This document shows positions 26,551-38,632 of a stretch of DNA of 64,000 nucleotides, one piece after another. The translations under genes were made by a program, and so were the position numbers. The notes below the pieces were generated by a model. The model saw nothing but the letters and a program-made list of their open reading frames with translations. It was not told the DNA's origin and did not search any database. Origin of the DNA: Glandiceps talaboti (lineage: Eukaryota > Hemichordata > Enteropneusta > Spengelidae); the NCBI RefSeq assembly GCF_964340395.1, contig NC_135568.1, positions 16,562,776 to 16,626,775 on the forward strand. The letters are read 5' to 3'. Position 1 is the stretch's first letter; each line of letters starts with the position of its first letter.

Positions 26551-26944
26551 GGAAGCAAACATGTATTTATTTTACCATATCGAATCCACGTAGCAAGAGG
26601 AATTAGATATTTGGTATGAGCTCTCGAATATACATATATTTGGACAATGGTTTGTGATAGTGTTATTAGTTAGCTAGTAATGTGATCAAATGTTGGAAAA
26701 AAATAGTCAATCACTACTTGCTTCAGCAAGGAAACCAACCTATTATTCGAATGTAATATCAGTAAAAGAGATGTCAGAACCAAACAAACATATATGTTTT
26801 AGTACAGATAGAGTGTTTTTGATCACTGAATCATGACTTTTCCTAACATATTTAAATTTCTTATCAAAATAATAAAGGTGTTATATAAGCTGAGGATCAA
26901 TGGCGTGCGTGTTGTTATGGCAAACGACACAAGACAAATAAATT

Positions 26945-27689
26945 AGTAAGGGAGAGAGTCAGGAGAAATCATGCTTCCCCAGCCCGTTTTCTGAAAAAGT
27001 GACCCGACCAATTTCATTTCGTTGAAATATGATCCTCCTCTGTTAAAAATTAATGTTTCAAAAAAAGAAACACAACAACAACTACAACAACATATTGGCG
27101 GTCACATTTTACTTTGAACCATTTTTAAAATCTAACTTTGCATTATTTTGGCATGATCCCACCGCTGCCACCAGTTCCAAATCCTACTTCCACTACACCC
27201 CACCACTGCAATCATTATATATTGTATAGTAATGTGAAATATCAGTGAAATGCCGTGAATTAAATGCTAGTTGTGGTGTGAGGGAGAATTGGGTCTCACA
27301 GTAGTAAAGGGGGACAACATGGCAAGATATTTGAGATAATGTGATGGAGTGGAGATGTAGCCCTTGATAATGTGGATGTCAGTTGTGCTCTCACCTAGTC
27401 ATCGGGAGCACTAGCCGTCAGCTCAACCAATGACATCCAGATACAGGCATTGATTTAATACAAATACAAACCAAGTAGAGTGGTGGTGGTGGTGGTAATG
27501 GATGGGAATAACAAATGACTTTAAAACTATCGATGTGGTGAGATCTTTATATAGAATAATTCCCTGTCTCCAGAGGGAATTGAACCCAAGACCTCGTGAC
27601 TACTAATCTTGAGCTCTAGCAAATATACAACAGGGATGTTGTGTTAACAGCCAAATCATGATATATATTATAAATATAAAAATAGGAAT
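26945..27689. repeat. Dispersed repeat X, copy 1 (inside the 23.8-36.8 kb duplicon)
   Basis: The satellite breaks at AAATAAATTA and a different sequence starts at GTAAGGGAGAGAGTC. The same sequence follows the satellite at 39117-39894 with near identity, and a diverged inverted copy occupies about 32830-33210. It contains a (GGT)n tract near 27480. On the minus strand it has a B-box-like GGTTCAATTCC (27576-27586) preceded by AGTAGTCACGAGGTC, resembling the 3' half of a tRNA. No clear A box was found, so a tRNA-SINE origin of that part is only possible. Confidence 0.75.
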
Positions 27690-28550
27690 CGATTGGCCAA
27701 TGAAAGAAGGCCACATCCTTAGGAATAGCAAAATGGTGTTGCACATTGCAGAGATAAAAGGAAAGGATAGACTTGCACATATTCCTAGCAAAAAGACACG
27801 CCCATAGCAATAGTAAGATGATGGTGATGATGATGATGTATATTACAACATCAACACAGGAATGTGGAATAAATAAAAACTAAAAAATGTATCCCAATAT
27901 GCCTAGCAGCAGGGCCACGCTCATAGCAACTGTCAAATGATGTTGAGTATTATGAAAATGAAATACGTATTCTCCTCTTCAACTTTTGATTAATAAACAG
28001 ACATGTGTCGAACAAATCACACTAAAGAAGTAGAAATTATTTGTTCGAAACGTGTCTGTTTTTCTATCTTAGTGCTTCCATGATGCACATATACATGGTG
28101 TTAGTATGGTACTCCTTATTCAGTCATTATTTACGAAGTATACAGTTTATTTCAATTACCTAAACTTGTATGGGGGGTTTATACAATTATATATTTAATC
28201 GCTACACCTAACTAAACATTACATTGTTGGCAGCAAAACATTCATGTATCGAAAAAAAAACATAATCCTGACCTGGAAAAATATATTACGAAACCGAGTG
28301 GAATGAACTAGATTATTTATACATGGATGCCCGTATTCTAATGATAGAATGTGTACATTATTAAATCCAATACCAGTAACAATGTAATAGCGCAATCAAG
28401 ATAATCATCGAAGGTTAACACGTGGTACCTGATACTTTGAGAAATTCCTCTTACACCTACAGATTAGTTGTTCATTTCCCAACTTCTATTGATATTAAAA
28501 AATATCTTGTCTAGTCCCAGTCATTTTAACAGCAGGGAATGGTATAGCCA
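27690..28550. other. Unassigned region with a degenerate ~120-bp repeat pair and a small hairpin
   Basis: TCCTAGCAAAAAGACACGCC (near 27781) and a related GCCTAGCAGCAGGGCCACGC stretch (near 27901) indicate an old tandem pair. 27994-28062 is an imperfect inverted repeat (ACAGACATGTGTCGAACAAA with its complement TTTGTTCGAAACGTGTCTGT). No coding signal. Confidence 0.5.
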
Positions 28551-28554
28551 ATTG

Positions 28555-31195
28555 ATGGTCAGTAATTGTGTTAGAAAATTGACAAATCTCAAGTCACCCG
28601 GCCCAGACGGCTTGGTTAACGAAATGTTTTAAAACGGAGGTGATATTCTTTACCAAATTCTTTGTGATTTGTTCAATCTTATCTTATATTCCGGTGTTTA
28701 CCCAAAAAGTTGGGGAAAGGAGATTATTTATCCTCTTCACAAAAACGGTCCCATTGATGATGTCAACAATTTTAGAGGTGTTTCACTCTTGTCATGCATG
28801 AGTAAGATTTTCACAAAAATAATTAATGACCGTTTGATGTGTTTGTCAGAAGACAAGGGTATCATTAATGAGGCACAAGCCGGTTTCCGTAAAGGGTATA
28901 ACACGATGGATAATATATTCACATTACAATGCTTTGTATTAAAATACCTGTCGAATAGAAAGGGCAGAATGCATTGTATTTCATAGACTTTTCCAAAGCG
29001 TTCGACTGTGTCACTCATAAATACCTTTGGCATAGACTTATTACGTACGGTCTTCATGGGAAAATTCTGAAAGTACTTAGGTCAATGTATGAAAACATCG
29101 AGTCGTGTGTATTGTGTAATGAAGGCCTTACTGAATATTTTACTTGTAAAGTTGGTACGAGACAAGGGTGTATGCTAAGTCCGTTACTGTTCAGTCTTTT
29201 CATAAATGAGCTCGTCACCTACATGAATAAGCATGACATGATTTCTGTAAATCATGATTTTAGTAACCTTGGTATACTCCACTGTACAACATTTTACTCA
29301 CAACTCTCTCTGATTTGTAGTGTTGGACATCATCTCCTTGAAGTCAGACAAATCTCACCAGTGTATAGGGTTTTGTAAAAACATTTTTGCCATTTGGCAA
29401 GCGTAGAATTGCCACTGATGAGTTTCTGAATACCCATTTTCATCGGTTCTGGTATCAGTGATTTATTGTAGAAGGAGCAGCAATTTTAGGAATTTGTCAG
29501 CACATTTTCTTGAAAGACATGCAAAATATTTGCGACGAAACTAAGGAAAATATGTTATGACTTTGTCAAAGATATAGATTTATTTGAATAGGTATGACAA
29601 AAGAAATTTACATATTAAAACTCATCATACACACTGACTACCCATGTTATTGACACTTTGACAGTGAAAAGTGTTTTATTCACAGCACATGCTTAATTTA
29701 GTTGTTAGTTCATTTTTATACAAAATTTAGAACTTTATGTTTGATTCCTAAGCGTTCTTTTGCTACATATTAATTAAACTGAATTACTATGCTTAAAATA
29801 TTGAAAAGTATGGATTATTGAAAAAGTTATAAAATAAGGAACCTCCAAGCATACCAATCAGAGAGAGTTGTGGGTAAGATATTGTACAGTGTACACATGT
29901 ATGCTGATGACGTGGCTGACGTGGCAGACCTTCCCATACAATTTCAAAGGAAAATAAACCAACTTGAACTTTTCTGACAAATCGAAGATTGCCGTTTTGA
30001 GAAACGGGTATTCTAAAGGGTACTGGGATTTTTTTTTAAGAAATCACCAGTCAATGTAGTAGCACATTACAATTATTTGGGTATTCTAATTTCATCTCGT
30101 TTGTCATGGTCACCTACCAAAGAGCATTTAGCGGCCAAGGGTTGCAAAGCTCTCTATCAAATTCAAATCGTTATTACAAAATTGGGTGGTCTCCCACTTA
30201 AACACTTTGACACCTGCGTTGTTCCAGCTATTTGCTATGGAGCGGAGGGGGTATGAGGTTTCTCACACTATAGATACTGTATTTAAGTTCTGTCGTTTCG
30301 TTTTGGGTGTTAACTCAAATGTGAACACTGACGCTCTGTTAGGGGAATGTGGTAGGTTACCACTGTCTTGTATATAGATGAAACGCTGTATTTCATATTG
30401 GGTAAAGTTGATTGGAATGAACAATTATCGTTATCCAAAGGCATGCTACAATATGCTTAGAGCCTTAGATTCAGCTGGGAAAATCACTCGGGCAACGAAA
30501 ATACGTGAATTGGTTTTGGTGCCGTGTGGTTCGAGCGGCAAGTTGGAAATGTGGATTTGTTTTTAAAACTAGTTTACGAAAGGTTACAGGATTGCTGTAG
30601 AAAGGAGTGGCATGCCTCAATTAATCAGTCTAGTTACGTTCATATTCTCAATTCAAATCAAAGCTAGAACCCAAACTGTATCTGACATGCATCACCATAC
30701 CTAATTTCAAGCACGAGTTATCAAAACCCCGCTGCTCTAGCCATAAACTCGCCATTGAGAAAGGTCGGCACACAAAACCACCTACCCCTTTTGATCAAAG
30801 ATTATGTTATTGTGAAATGCAAGGTTTCAATGTCATAGATAATGAATGCCATTTCCTGTTGTTTTGCCCGCTCTATAAGCAATATAGAATGGAACTCATA
30901 CCCCTGAGAATTCGTGTCGATCCGTCTAAAGAAATAGGGTTTGCTTTTAATATTATCCTCTAAAAACCCTCATATTGTGTACCAACTGTCAGTGTTTGTG
31001 TGCCAAGCTTTCAAATGTCGAGACGACTTTACTAAGGAAGTTGAAACATAATTTGCTGATCTGTATCTTTTCTCTTTTTCATTATTGTATTAGTTTTTTG
31101 TTGTTATGCTCTTATCTCTGAATACTTGTACTTCTATTTTTGTGTCATGAGCTGAGGCCTAAACACTTGCAATAAACCATACCATATTATTATAG
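28555..31195 (+). pseudogene. Degenerate non-LTR retrotransposon (LINE A), reverse transcriptase region to 3' end
   Basis: Translated pieces give a reverse transcriptase in order: KSPGPDGLVNEMF (28590s), NNFRGVSLLSCMSKIFTKII (28770s), EAQAGFRKGYNTMDN (28870s), FIDFSKAFDCVTHKYLW (28980s), GTRQGCMLSPLLFSLFINEL (29155s), MYADDV (29897-29914) and HYNYLGILIS (30060s). The C-terminal CYCEMQGFNVIDNECHFLLF motif with CPLY lies near 30810-30880. It is dead: an in-frame TAA at 28630, a frameshift near 28975, stops after 29980 and a 612-bp element inserted just before YADD. The HFLLFCPLY-type tail occurs in several invertebrate LINE clades of the Jockey/I group; I cannot name the clade with confidence. 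The 5' half (endonuclease) is missing. Confidence 0.85.
29280..29891. mobile_element. 612-bp TIR element inserted in the LINE A YADD region
   Basis: Both ends begin CACTGTACAA and the inverted repeat extends about 48 bp with few mismatches (both arms contain CACAACTCTCTCTGATT). It is bounded by TACTC (29275-29279) and TACAC (29892-29896), a 5-bp target duplication with one change. Removing the element and one duplicate restores the reading frame N-L-G-I-L-M-Y-A-D-D of the host LINE, which fixes the boundaries. A 5-bp duplication and CACTGT termini resemble Transib/RAG-like elements (CAC-starting ends, 5-bp duplication), but no transposase is encoded, so this is inference. Confidence 0.8.
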
Positions 31196-31689
31196 ACAAT
31201 TCGTCATATATTAACCAACGCATTTTGCTATTTTATGCAAAAGGTTCCTCTTTTAACATTCAATCAAAGTTGAAATCCATTTCACCTCCTATCAACATAT
31301 GTCTAAAATTTACCTAGTATTGACTACTCAACACCGGCCCGGACGCGAGTTCGCCATAGGTTTAGAATTGCATTTGATATTTATATAATTAGTTACATTT
31401 AATGGTGATAATAAAGAACACGTGTCAAATGTAAAGCTTGGTGAACATTTTACCACAGATGAACTGCCATTCAGTAGTTGTAGTGGCATTGGCATGGCAA
31501 AGTGTGTGTGAGAGGGAAAAGCTGGCATAATTTCCCCCATTGCTGTGGACATTACTTGGGATGGGTAGATGGAAAATTGCACAAGTAAAAATGACCGCAT
31601 TATGGATGTCTGATTTGGGCAAAAAAGTGTAGTTGATTGTAACAAAAATATCTTCCTATGTCAGGTTAAGCAGACCTTTTTGTTTCATT
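31196..31689. other. No recognised feature
   Basis: AT-rich sequence following the LINE 3' end. Open frames near 31328-31645 on the minus strand overlap in different frames and lack any recognisable domain. Confidence 0.5.
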
Positions 31690-31837
31690 GGTGTCGTGAA
31701 ATCATGTATGGGGTAATTGGTATGTCCTTCATTATGGCATCAAAATAAATATCTCCTTGAGGCTGCTTGGAAACACGCTTTTAGCACAGTTGCTAGGGTT
31801 TAGTCGTGCTATCAACGTGTTAGAAGGCAGTATCTGT

Positions 31838-31880
31838 CTGCCTGCCTGCCTGTCTGTCTGTCTCTGTCTGTCTATCTGTT
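31838..31880. repeat. (TCTG)n microsatellite
   Basis: TGTCTGCCTGCC grading into TCTG and TCTA repeats. Confidence 0.9.
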
Positions 31881-32026
31881 AAATTCTTGAAAAAAGTGAT
31901 AGACATTCAAATGATAATACATATACCGTGTAAGAAGACAACGCTAATAGAAATAGCCATGTGATGGCGTATATTGTTAAGATAACAAAAGTGATAGACA
32001 GGCACATAGACAAAAATACAGACAAT

Positions 32027-32040
32027 TGGCATATATATTT

Positions 32041-32116
<76 letters not shown>
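32027..32116. repeat. (TA)n microsatellite
   Basis: Nearly pure AT dinucleotide tract of about 90 bp with three AA interruptions. Confidence 0.97.
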
Positions 32117-32118
<2 letters not shown>

Positions 32119-32645
32119 TATTTATAATATTTACCAATATTTACCACCAAAGATGACGTTTACTCAACTAGGTTCGCAGAATCGAGTTAAATTAGGTCAC
32201 CATGAAAAGTCCTGGGGTATAATATGTGTAACAACGTTATGCACACTCTACATTCATAGTTGATTAGAATTGTTAGTTGTAGCTGAATAAGGGAACAGTC
32301 ATTTATATCTGACTGGGCCTGTACTTTTGGTGGGGAGGGGTTATTTTGGAAAAAAAATCACTTTAGGTTTTAGGGTTAATATTGAGTAACATCACTTGTA
32401 GTGCGGATGGTCATTTAGGGAAACAACAACATAAGGGTAGACCTCACACTGTCACATGCACAAGCTCAATAAAACGAACTTCATTCTTTTAAGGGGAGAT
32501 GGTGTCAACGCGATTGCTGAACTTCATTTTTGCACTTCTTCTAGCGAAATTTTGATAACATGTATGCCATCAATGATATGTGTAACAGGAACTGCATGTT
32601 CACAAGGGTTTGATTGCTATGGGATATTTCATCATGGGAGATAGC

Positions 32646-32752
32646 AAAAATACATTATTCAATGGTTGAACACTGAATATCCATAATAGCTGTTTCTCAC
32701 TGACGTGTATAGCATTTTTGTACTCATTGCATACATTGAATAATGTATTTTT
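32646..32752. repeat. 107-bp foldback sequence
   Basis: A perfect 19-bp inverted repeat (AAAAATACATTATTCAATG and its complement) bounds a ~69-bp unique centre. It could be a very short MITE; no target duplication was evident. Confidence 0.65.
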
Positions 32753-32829
32753 ACTTTTCCCTAGTCCGTTGTGCTAATTGAAAAAGGTGACCCTTTTTCA
32801 ATTTCCATATTGACATTTTTTAAAGGCAC

Positions 32830-33210
32830 ATGTTGTTTCCCATTATTACCTCCACAGCGGCTTTGTGTTTGCATTGCATCCATCGTTTGGATGTCATTGG
32901 TTGAGCTGAAGGCCAGAACTCCAAAAGATTAGATGAACACATAACTGACAACCTCAGACTGTGGTCAACCCCACCATATTACCCCTAATATCTTGCCTCA
33001 TACCACAAATAAAACTTTTGATATTACTTTACAATGGTAGCAGTAAGATCTAGTTGGTAGTAATGGAACCATGCCGAAAGTATGCAAAGTTAAATAAAAT
33101 ATGAGTCAATGTAAAATGTGATCCTCCCCTAATTTCCATTTTGTAAAGTATTGCCCTCCATCGAGGACAAATCTCTAAAAGTGACCCCCAGCCCTCCCTC
33201 TTGTAAGTAC
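32830..33210 (-). repeat. Dispersed repeat X, diverged inverted copy
   Basis: Read on the minus strand, this stretch follows the order of 26945-27480: a (G)AGGG-rich start, GGTCAC, GATCACATTTTAC, AACTTTGCAT, GGCATG, then the motif TCAGCTCAACCAATGACATC. Similarity is clear in blocks but heavily diverged. Confidence 0.6.
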
Positions 33211-33660
33211 TGAAGGCGCCCTTATAGTGTTACATAACATTACTGGACCGTTCAAGAAGTCCTCAAGGCAAAAGCATTGAGTTTAGAGTTATCTTCAACA
33301 TCAACGACATCAAACTTATTTCGAAAAAAATTAAATGTGTCACTGCCAAGTTGGCAAATTGAATATTGTCTTCCATATCGTACAACTCGCCATTTACGTC
33401 ACTACTAGTACTGACAGTGGAGATGTTTGTATCACCCCGACGACTGCAAAATAAAACCCCGACATTTCCCGTGATATTTTAGAAGTGCACGCTGTTGCGG
33501 CGTGAATTTGAAAACAGGCAATGTATGTGTACCATACATGGATTTAAACGACTTGCGTACACTATGTAATGTGTATGCAAAAGACAACATATTATCCCCA
33601 ATATCTTGTCATGCTGTTCCCCCTTCACTACTGTGAGAACCGCTCAACTCCTCATACCAC
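33211..33660. other. No recognised feature
   Basis: Unique-looking AT-rich DNA; nothing supported. Confidence 0.5.
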
Positions 33661-33670
33661 AGATTACCAG

Positions 33671-34758
33671 ATTTAAACTGAATGCCTCCTGTAAGGGAAT
33701 CACTAATTATGCAAATAACTCATTAAACGTAAAAAACAAAAAACTATTGTACCAGGCTTTGTTTAGACAAGTGATGAACGTGCCAAATTATACGAAATTT
33801 GAAGAGTGCATGATACTGCTTAAGTACTGAATATCGTTCATTATTCAAAATACTCATTAAAGGTAAAGGTTGCAGCAATAAACTTCATACGACAGGTGCA
33901 TATTATTATGGTTGATAAATGTACCATATTATACGAAATTTGAAACTTGCATTTTTAAGATACAACCTAGTTACCTAAAATCGTTAATTATGCAATTGTT
34001 TCAATAAAACTGTAAGCTATATCAACAAATGTTATAGGACATATCCGCTTTGTTATGGTTAACGTATGTACTAAATGATATTGAAAATGAAGTATGCAGT
34101 CTTAAGATATAGCCTAACTACCGAAACTCATTAATTATGCAAATTATTCAACAACACTGTAAGGTACATCAACTAACTTTCTAGGACATACATAATTTTT
34201 TATGGTTAATGTATTTACTGAATTGTATTGAAATTGAAGTATGCAGTCGTAAGATATAGCCTAATTACCAAGAATAAATATTTGTGCAAATTATTCATTA
34301 ACACTGAAAGGTACAACAACAAACTTGATGGAACATATGTGTTTTCTTATGATTAACGTATGTACTAAATTATATTCAATTTGAAGTATGCATTCTTAAG
34401 ATTAGGCTAATTACCGAAATTAATTACCAAAAATAATTAATGATGCAAATTATTCATTAACGTTGTAAGGTACATCGACATATTTTATAGGACAGATATA
34501 TGTTGTTATGTTTAACGAATATACTTAAGATATTGCTTAATTAGTTGATTTTATTGATATGCAAATTTCCCTAATTAATATGAACAGATCTCGCTCAAAA
34601 ACTAATCAGGTCTAGCCATTACGCCAAACATTATATGTGCTAAATTTCATTATACTTGAGCCAGCCGTTTGTAAGAAAATGGTGACACAGACAGACACAT
34701 GACAGGCGCACAGACAGACATCCCCCTTTTAATACCTCCCGTACCTTTACGGAAGGTA
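33671..34758. mobile_element. TIR element filled with ~150-bp tandem repeats, copy 1
   Basis: It starts with TGCCTCCTGTAAGGG and ends with CTTTACGGAAGGTA, an imperfect inverted pair. Between them a unit of roughly 145-150 bp (TTAATTATGCAAATTATTC, TTATGGTTAACGTATGTACT, AAGATATAGCCTAATTACC) repeats five to six times. A CAGACAGACA stretch and TTTTAATACCTCCCGTACC precede the right end. The same arrangement occurs at 48060-53155. The left flank ACCAGATTTAAACTGA is also shared, so the true left end may lie a little further out. No coding capacity. Confidence 0.75.
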
Positions 34759-34789
34759 AAAATTAATTCTATGCATTGCATTACATTGC

Positions 34790-35941
34790 ATTGATATGTT
34801 ATGATATTACTTTCAAGATTACCCAAGCTTGGTATTGCAGGCATTCCACTAGAGTGTTTCTCTTCATATCTCAAAGACAGACAACATTCGATATCAATAC
34901 AAGGCGTACTATCAGAAACCCAATATTTGCAGTGCGGAGTGCCACAAGGCTCAAGGCTCTGTGCTTAGGCCACTCTTATTCTGTCTATACATATCACCAC
35001 TTGGAAAGCTAATCCGACATTACAATCTCAATTCTCAAAAATTTGCAGATGACAGCCAGGTTTATTGATATCTTTCCTAATCAGACACGTCAACTACAGT
35101 AACTAAGATAGAAACTGCTGCAGATGATATAAAAGCATGTATAATCAAAAACAAACTACAGTTAAATAATGGCAAAACCGAGGTTCTCCTTATCAGGTCT
35201 CAGCTCAACATGATTCCACGCCACATCAACATACGATCGTGTTCTGTGCAGTTAGTGGATTCAGAATGTAGTTGGTGTAACATTTGAAGCCATTATAATA
35301 TCAAGAAATACATCTTAGACATGTATATCAGTTCTGTCTCACCTCCGAACAATTGGTCGCATCCGCCGACAGTACCTTACAAAGGAAGTGTGTCAGAAAC
35401 TTGTTCATGCACATATCATCGAATTACGAGACTACTGCAATGCCCTACTGTATGGGCTGCCAGCAAAAGATATTGTTCCTCTTCAACATGCCCAAAATAA
35501 ATTAGCTAACTGCATACCGCAGCCACATCACATCATCACACCGGTTCTTTCTTCTCTTCACTGGCTACCTGTCCAATACAGGATTCAATACAAAGTACTA
35601 CTGATGACATACAACTAACACTACTCCTGGTTACATCGCTGACTTGATCGACAATTAAACCCACACTTCATTCACTTCGCGCAAATAACAAAAGTCTACT
35701 TCATGTACCCTACTGTAACACAAAGTCATGATGTGAACATGCATTCTTGCGAGCAACGTCAGTTTTATGGAACAGCACACCACTTGAACTTCTCGACTGT
35801 GACAGTGTCGATGAATTCAAGAAGGACATCAAGACACACCTGTTTGCAAAAGCTTTCTCTAATTTTCACAATAATCTACTATTGTTCCTGTTCAGTGCCA
35901 TAGCACATTACTTCGTAATGGATTTTGACGCTATATAAATT

Positions 35942-35945
<4 letters not shown>
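34790..35945 (+). pseudogene. 5'-truncated L2/CR1-type LINE 3' portion (LINE B)
   Basis: Reverse transcriptase and C-terminal remnants read [35 protein letters not shown]-like text (ATTTGCAGATGACAGCCAGG), RDYCNALLYGLPAKDIVPLQ, HHIITPVLSSLHWLPVQYRI and VLWNSTPLELLDCDSVDEFK in several frames. These are the hallmarks of L2/CR1 ORF2 C-termini. The element starts within the reverse transcriptase just after the position of the TIDH motif and ends GCTATATAAATTATTTTGAT followed by the tetranucleotide tail. Multiple stops and frameshifts make it inactive. Confidence 0.85.
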
Positions 35946-35996
<51 letters not shown>

Positions 35997-36049
35997 CTGA
36001 CTGACCGATTTACTGACTGACTGACTGACTGACTGACTGACTGACTGAC

Positions 36050-36122
<73 letters not shown>

Positions 36123-36225
36123 TGTTGGTTGGTTGGTTGGTTGATTGATTGATTGATTGATTGATTGATTTATTAATTGATTGGTTGGTTGATCGATTGA
36201 TTAATTGTTTGATTGATTGATTGAC
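35944..36225. repeat. (TGAT)n/(TGAC)n microsatellite, LINE tail
   Basis: Directly continues the LINE B 3' end and has drifted into TGAC, TGGT and TTAA variants. L2/CR1-type LINEs commonly end in short tandem repeats, so this tract probably seeded from the LINE tail. Confidence 0.93.
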
Positions 36226-36357
36226 AGTGAGCATTGCATTGTGACAAATTATGTAGGAACGAACATCTGAAGGATTTGTTCATACAGAAGGCATTCAGAG
36301 TACAGCTGCTTTATCTTATTTTTCTATAAACTAACTAATAATCAAACTTACTTCAGT

Positions 36358-36781
36358 CAATATGTTAGAGGAGTGGGTGGAAATCTTTTAAAGTGGTATA
36401 TAAATTACCTACTCGACAATCATAGTGACTCAAACGTTTACAGTTCTATCTACAAAAGGTATACATGGTAACGGAAGAAGGGGTTCGTATCGACAGATTG
36501 CTATCCGGTAATTACTTCTGAATCTCAAAATAAACAAGAAACTGACTAACAGGTGGTACTTGGAGGAGAATGGTTCAAAGTTCATTGACGCTCAAATGTG
36601 AAACTGCACAGTTCAGGAATGTTTCTTATACACATACAGGCCTAACCTACCTGTAGACTACAATCACTGTCGCTACTACGTTATTCCGCTATTCTAACTG
36701 ACATTTTGACTTTTTCAAATTGAATTTAAAATTCAAAATCCAAATGTCAGGAGAGCAAGTAGCGTAGTATCGCTAGTCGTT
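36358..36781. repeat. Duplicated segment Z, copy 1
   Basis: TATGTTAGAGGAGTGGGTGG through CGCTAGTCGTTTGAGTT recurs at 39896-40311 almost unchanged, except for a ~12-bp deletion and single-base changes in the second copy. Near its end it has a hairpin: CTGACATTT ... GAATTTAAAATTC ... AAATGTCAG. Confidence 0.85.
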
Positions 36782-38217
36782 TGAGTTGGAAGGGAACATG
36801 TATTCATTTTGCTATATCGAATCCACGTAGCAAGAGAAATTGGACGTTTGGTATGAGCCCTGGAATATACATATATTTTGAGATTGTTTTGTGATAGTGT
36901 TATTAGTTAGTTGTTAATGTGATCAAATGTTGGAAAAAAATAGTAAATCTCTACTTTTTCCAGGATGGAAACCAACCTATTATTCGGATATAATATCAGT
37001 AAAAGAGATGTCTGGACCAAACTGACATATATGTTTTAGTACAGATAGAGTGTTTTTGATCACTGAATCATGACTTTTCCTAATACATTTAAATTTCTTA
37101 TCTAAAATAATGAAGGTGTTATGTCAGCTGAGGATCAATGGCGTGCGTGTTGTTATGGCAAACGACGCAAAACAAATAAATAAAGAAAAAAAAACTGGTG
37201 TGTAATCTGAATTAGCGTTAATACTTTTCGAGTGGTTCTTTGTTTCTATGTCTAACGTGGTAACAATCCCAGCGTGTTTAAAGTTAAAATATGGCAACTA
37301 ATGCTCACAGGTGTACAATTAAATTTGAAATTTAGTTATCTACAAAAGGGAAGTTGAGCATGTAAACTCTGGAACAATGGTGTATGTTGTTGTCAATGGC
37401 GTGCGTGTTGTTATGGCAAACGACGCAAGGTAAATAAATTAACAAAGAAAAAAATTTGTGTTATCTGAATCAGCATTAATATTTTTCAAGTGTTTCTTTG
37501 TTTCAATGTCGAATGTGGAAAAATCCCATTATGTTTAAAGTTCAATTGTCGCAACTTAATGTTCACAGGTGTAACATTAAAGTTGAAACTTACTTATCTA
37601 CAAAAGGGAAGTTAAGCATGAAAGTCAGGATGAATGGTGTATTTTGTTGTCATGGGAAAGCCTTAAGGAACTTTGGTTATATAATCTGATTCTTTTTATA
37701 GTAGTGTAATTTATCATTAATTTGGATGGACGGTCAGTCTGCTAAATGTTCAACTATCCGAACCCTTGATTAAAGCCCAAATCCATTAAGGCATTGTCAA
37801 ACAGTGTAATATTTAGCCTGTACGTGTCTACTGCAGGCAAACATGTATTTATTTTACCGTATCGAATCTACGTAGCAAGATAAATTAGACGTTTGGTATG
37901 AGCTCTTGAATATTCATATATTTGGACATTGTTTTGTGATAGTGTTATTAGTTAGTTAGTAATGTGATCAAATGTTGGAAAAAAAAAGTCAACCTCTCCT
38001 TGCTCCAGCATGGAAACCAACCTATTATTCGGATATAGTATCAGTAAAAATGATATCTAGACCAAAATGACAGACATGTTTTAGAACTTACAGATGGTAT
38101 TTCATAAGTGAATCATGATCACTTTTGACTATAAATTTGAATTTCTCTTCTAAAATATTGAAGGCGTAAAATAACATGAGGGTAAATGGCGTTCCTGTTG
38201 TCATGGCAAACGACACA

Positions 38218-38267
38218 AAACAAACAAACAAACAAACAAACAAACAAACAAAAAAAAAAAAAAAAAA
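38218..38267. repeat. (CAAA)n plus A-run
   Basis: Expanded counterpart of the tract at 25222-25254 in copy 1 of the duplicon. Confidence 0.93.
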
Positions 38268-38632
38268 TGGTCTGTAATCTGAATTAGAGTTAATACTTTT
38301 CAAGTGTTTCTTTTTTCAATGTCTAATATAGTAAAAATCCTAGTCTGTATAAAGTTCAAATGTCGTAAATTAATGTTCACATGTGAACAATTAAATTTGA
38401 AATTTACTTATGTACAAAAGGGAAGATTAGTATGTAGAGTCTGGAATAATTTTACTTTTTGTTGTCGTGGGAAAAGGTTGTAGAACTTTGGGCATATAAT
38501 CTGATTCTTTTTATAGTAGTGTATTTTATCTTTAATTTGGATGGACTGCCAGTCTGCTAAATGTTCAATTATCCGAACCCTTGATTAAAGCTCAAATCCA
38601 TTAAGGCATTGTCAAACAGTGTAATATTTAGC

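Larger units (their letters stand above)
23598..26944. repeat. Satellite continuation (diverged units) after the TIR insertion
   Basis: Units resume at GGATAAATGGTGTATTTTG and run through anchors near 24148, 25190 (degenerate), 25985 and 26890. Two tracts of different quality are mixed: very diverged units (24.6-25.7 kb, with CTGCAGGCAAACATG and a CAAA tract) and one unit close to the main-array consensus (25.9-26.8 kb). The latter is absent from the duplicate at 36.8-39.1 kb. Confidence 0.88.
31690..32180. repeat. Dispersed repeat Y, copy 1, with (TCTG)n and (TA)n tracts
   Basis: TTTTAGCACAGTTGCTAGGG and the flanking ~190 bp recur at 40848-41060, in both cases followed by (TCTG)n and then by an AAAGATGACG stretch. 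Here a long (TA)n tract lies in between. Confidence 0.75.
23800..36781. repeat. Duplicon, first copy (~13 kb)
   Basis: The block consists of diverged satellite, repeat X (26945-27689), an 8.67-kb interior (27690-36357) and segment Z. The same order without the interior follows immediately at 36787-40311. Shared idiosyncratic variants include CTGCAGGCAAACATG and GATATCTAGACCAAAATGAC in the satellite part. These show that the blocks are copies rather than independent occurrences. Confidence 0.8.

Noticed and set aside
27555-27612. tRNA gene on the minus strand in repeat X
   Set aside because: Only the T-arm half is tRNA-like; no A box or cloverleaf.
27994-28062. Hammerhead-like or Penelope terminal motif (TTCGAAACGTGTC)
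   Set aside because: Only the GAAAC part is present, with no CTGATGA box; it is better described as a small imperfect hairpin.
33671-34758. Helitron because of a hairpin close to the right end
   Set aside because: The hairpin is part of an inverted terminal sequence also present at the left end. There is no CTRR terminus after it and no TC start, so a TIR element fits better.
27690-36357. The 8.67-kb interval as a single giant mobile element
   Set aside because: Its ends (GGAATCGATTGG and CTTCAGTCAATATG) show no inverted repeat, and the apparent duplication is only AATA-type microhomology. Deletion from copy 2 is the simpler reading.
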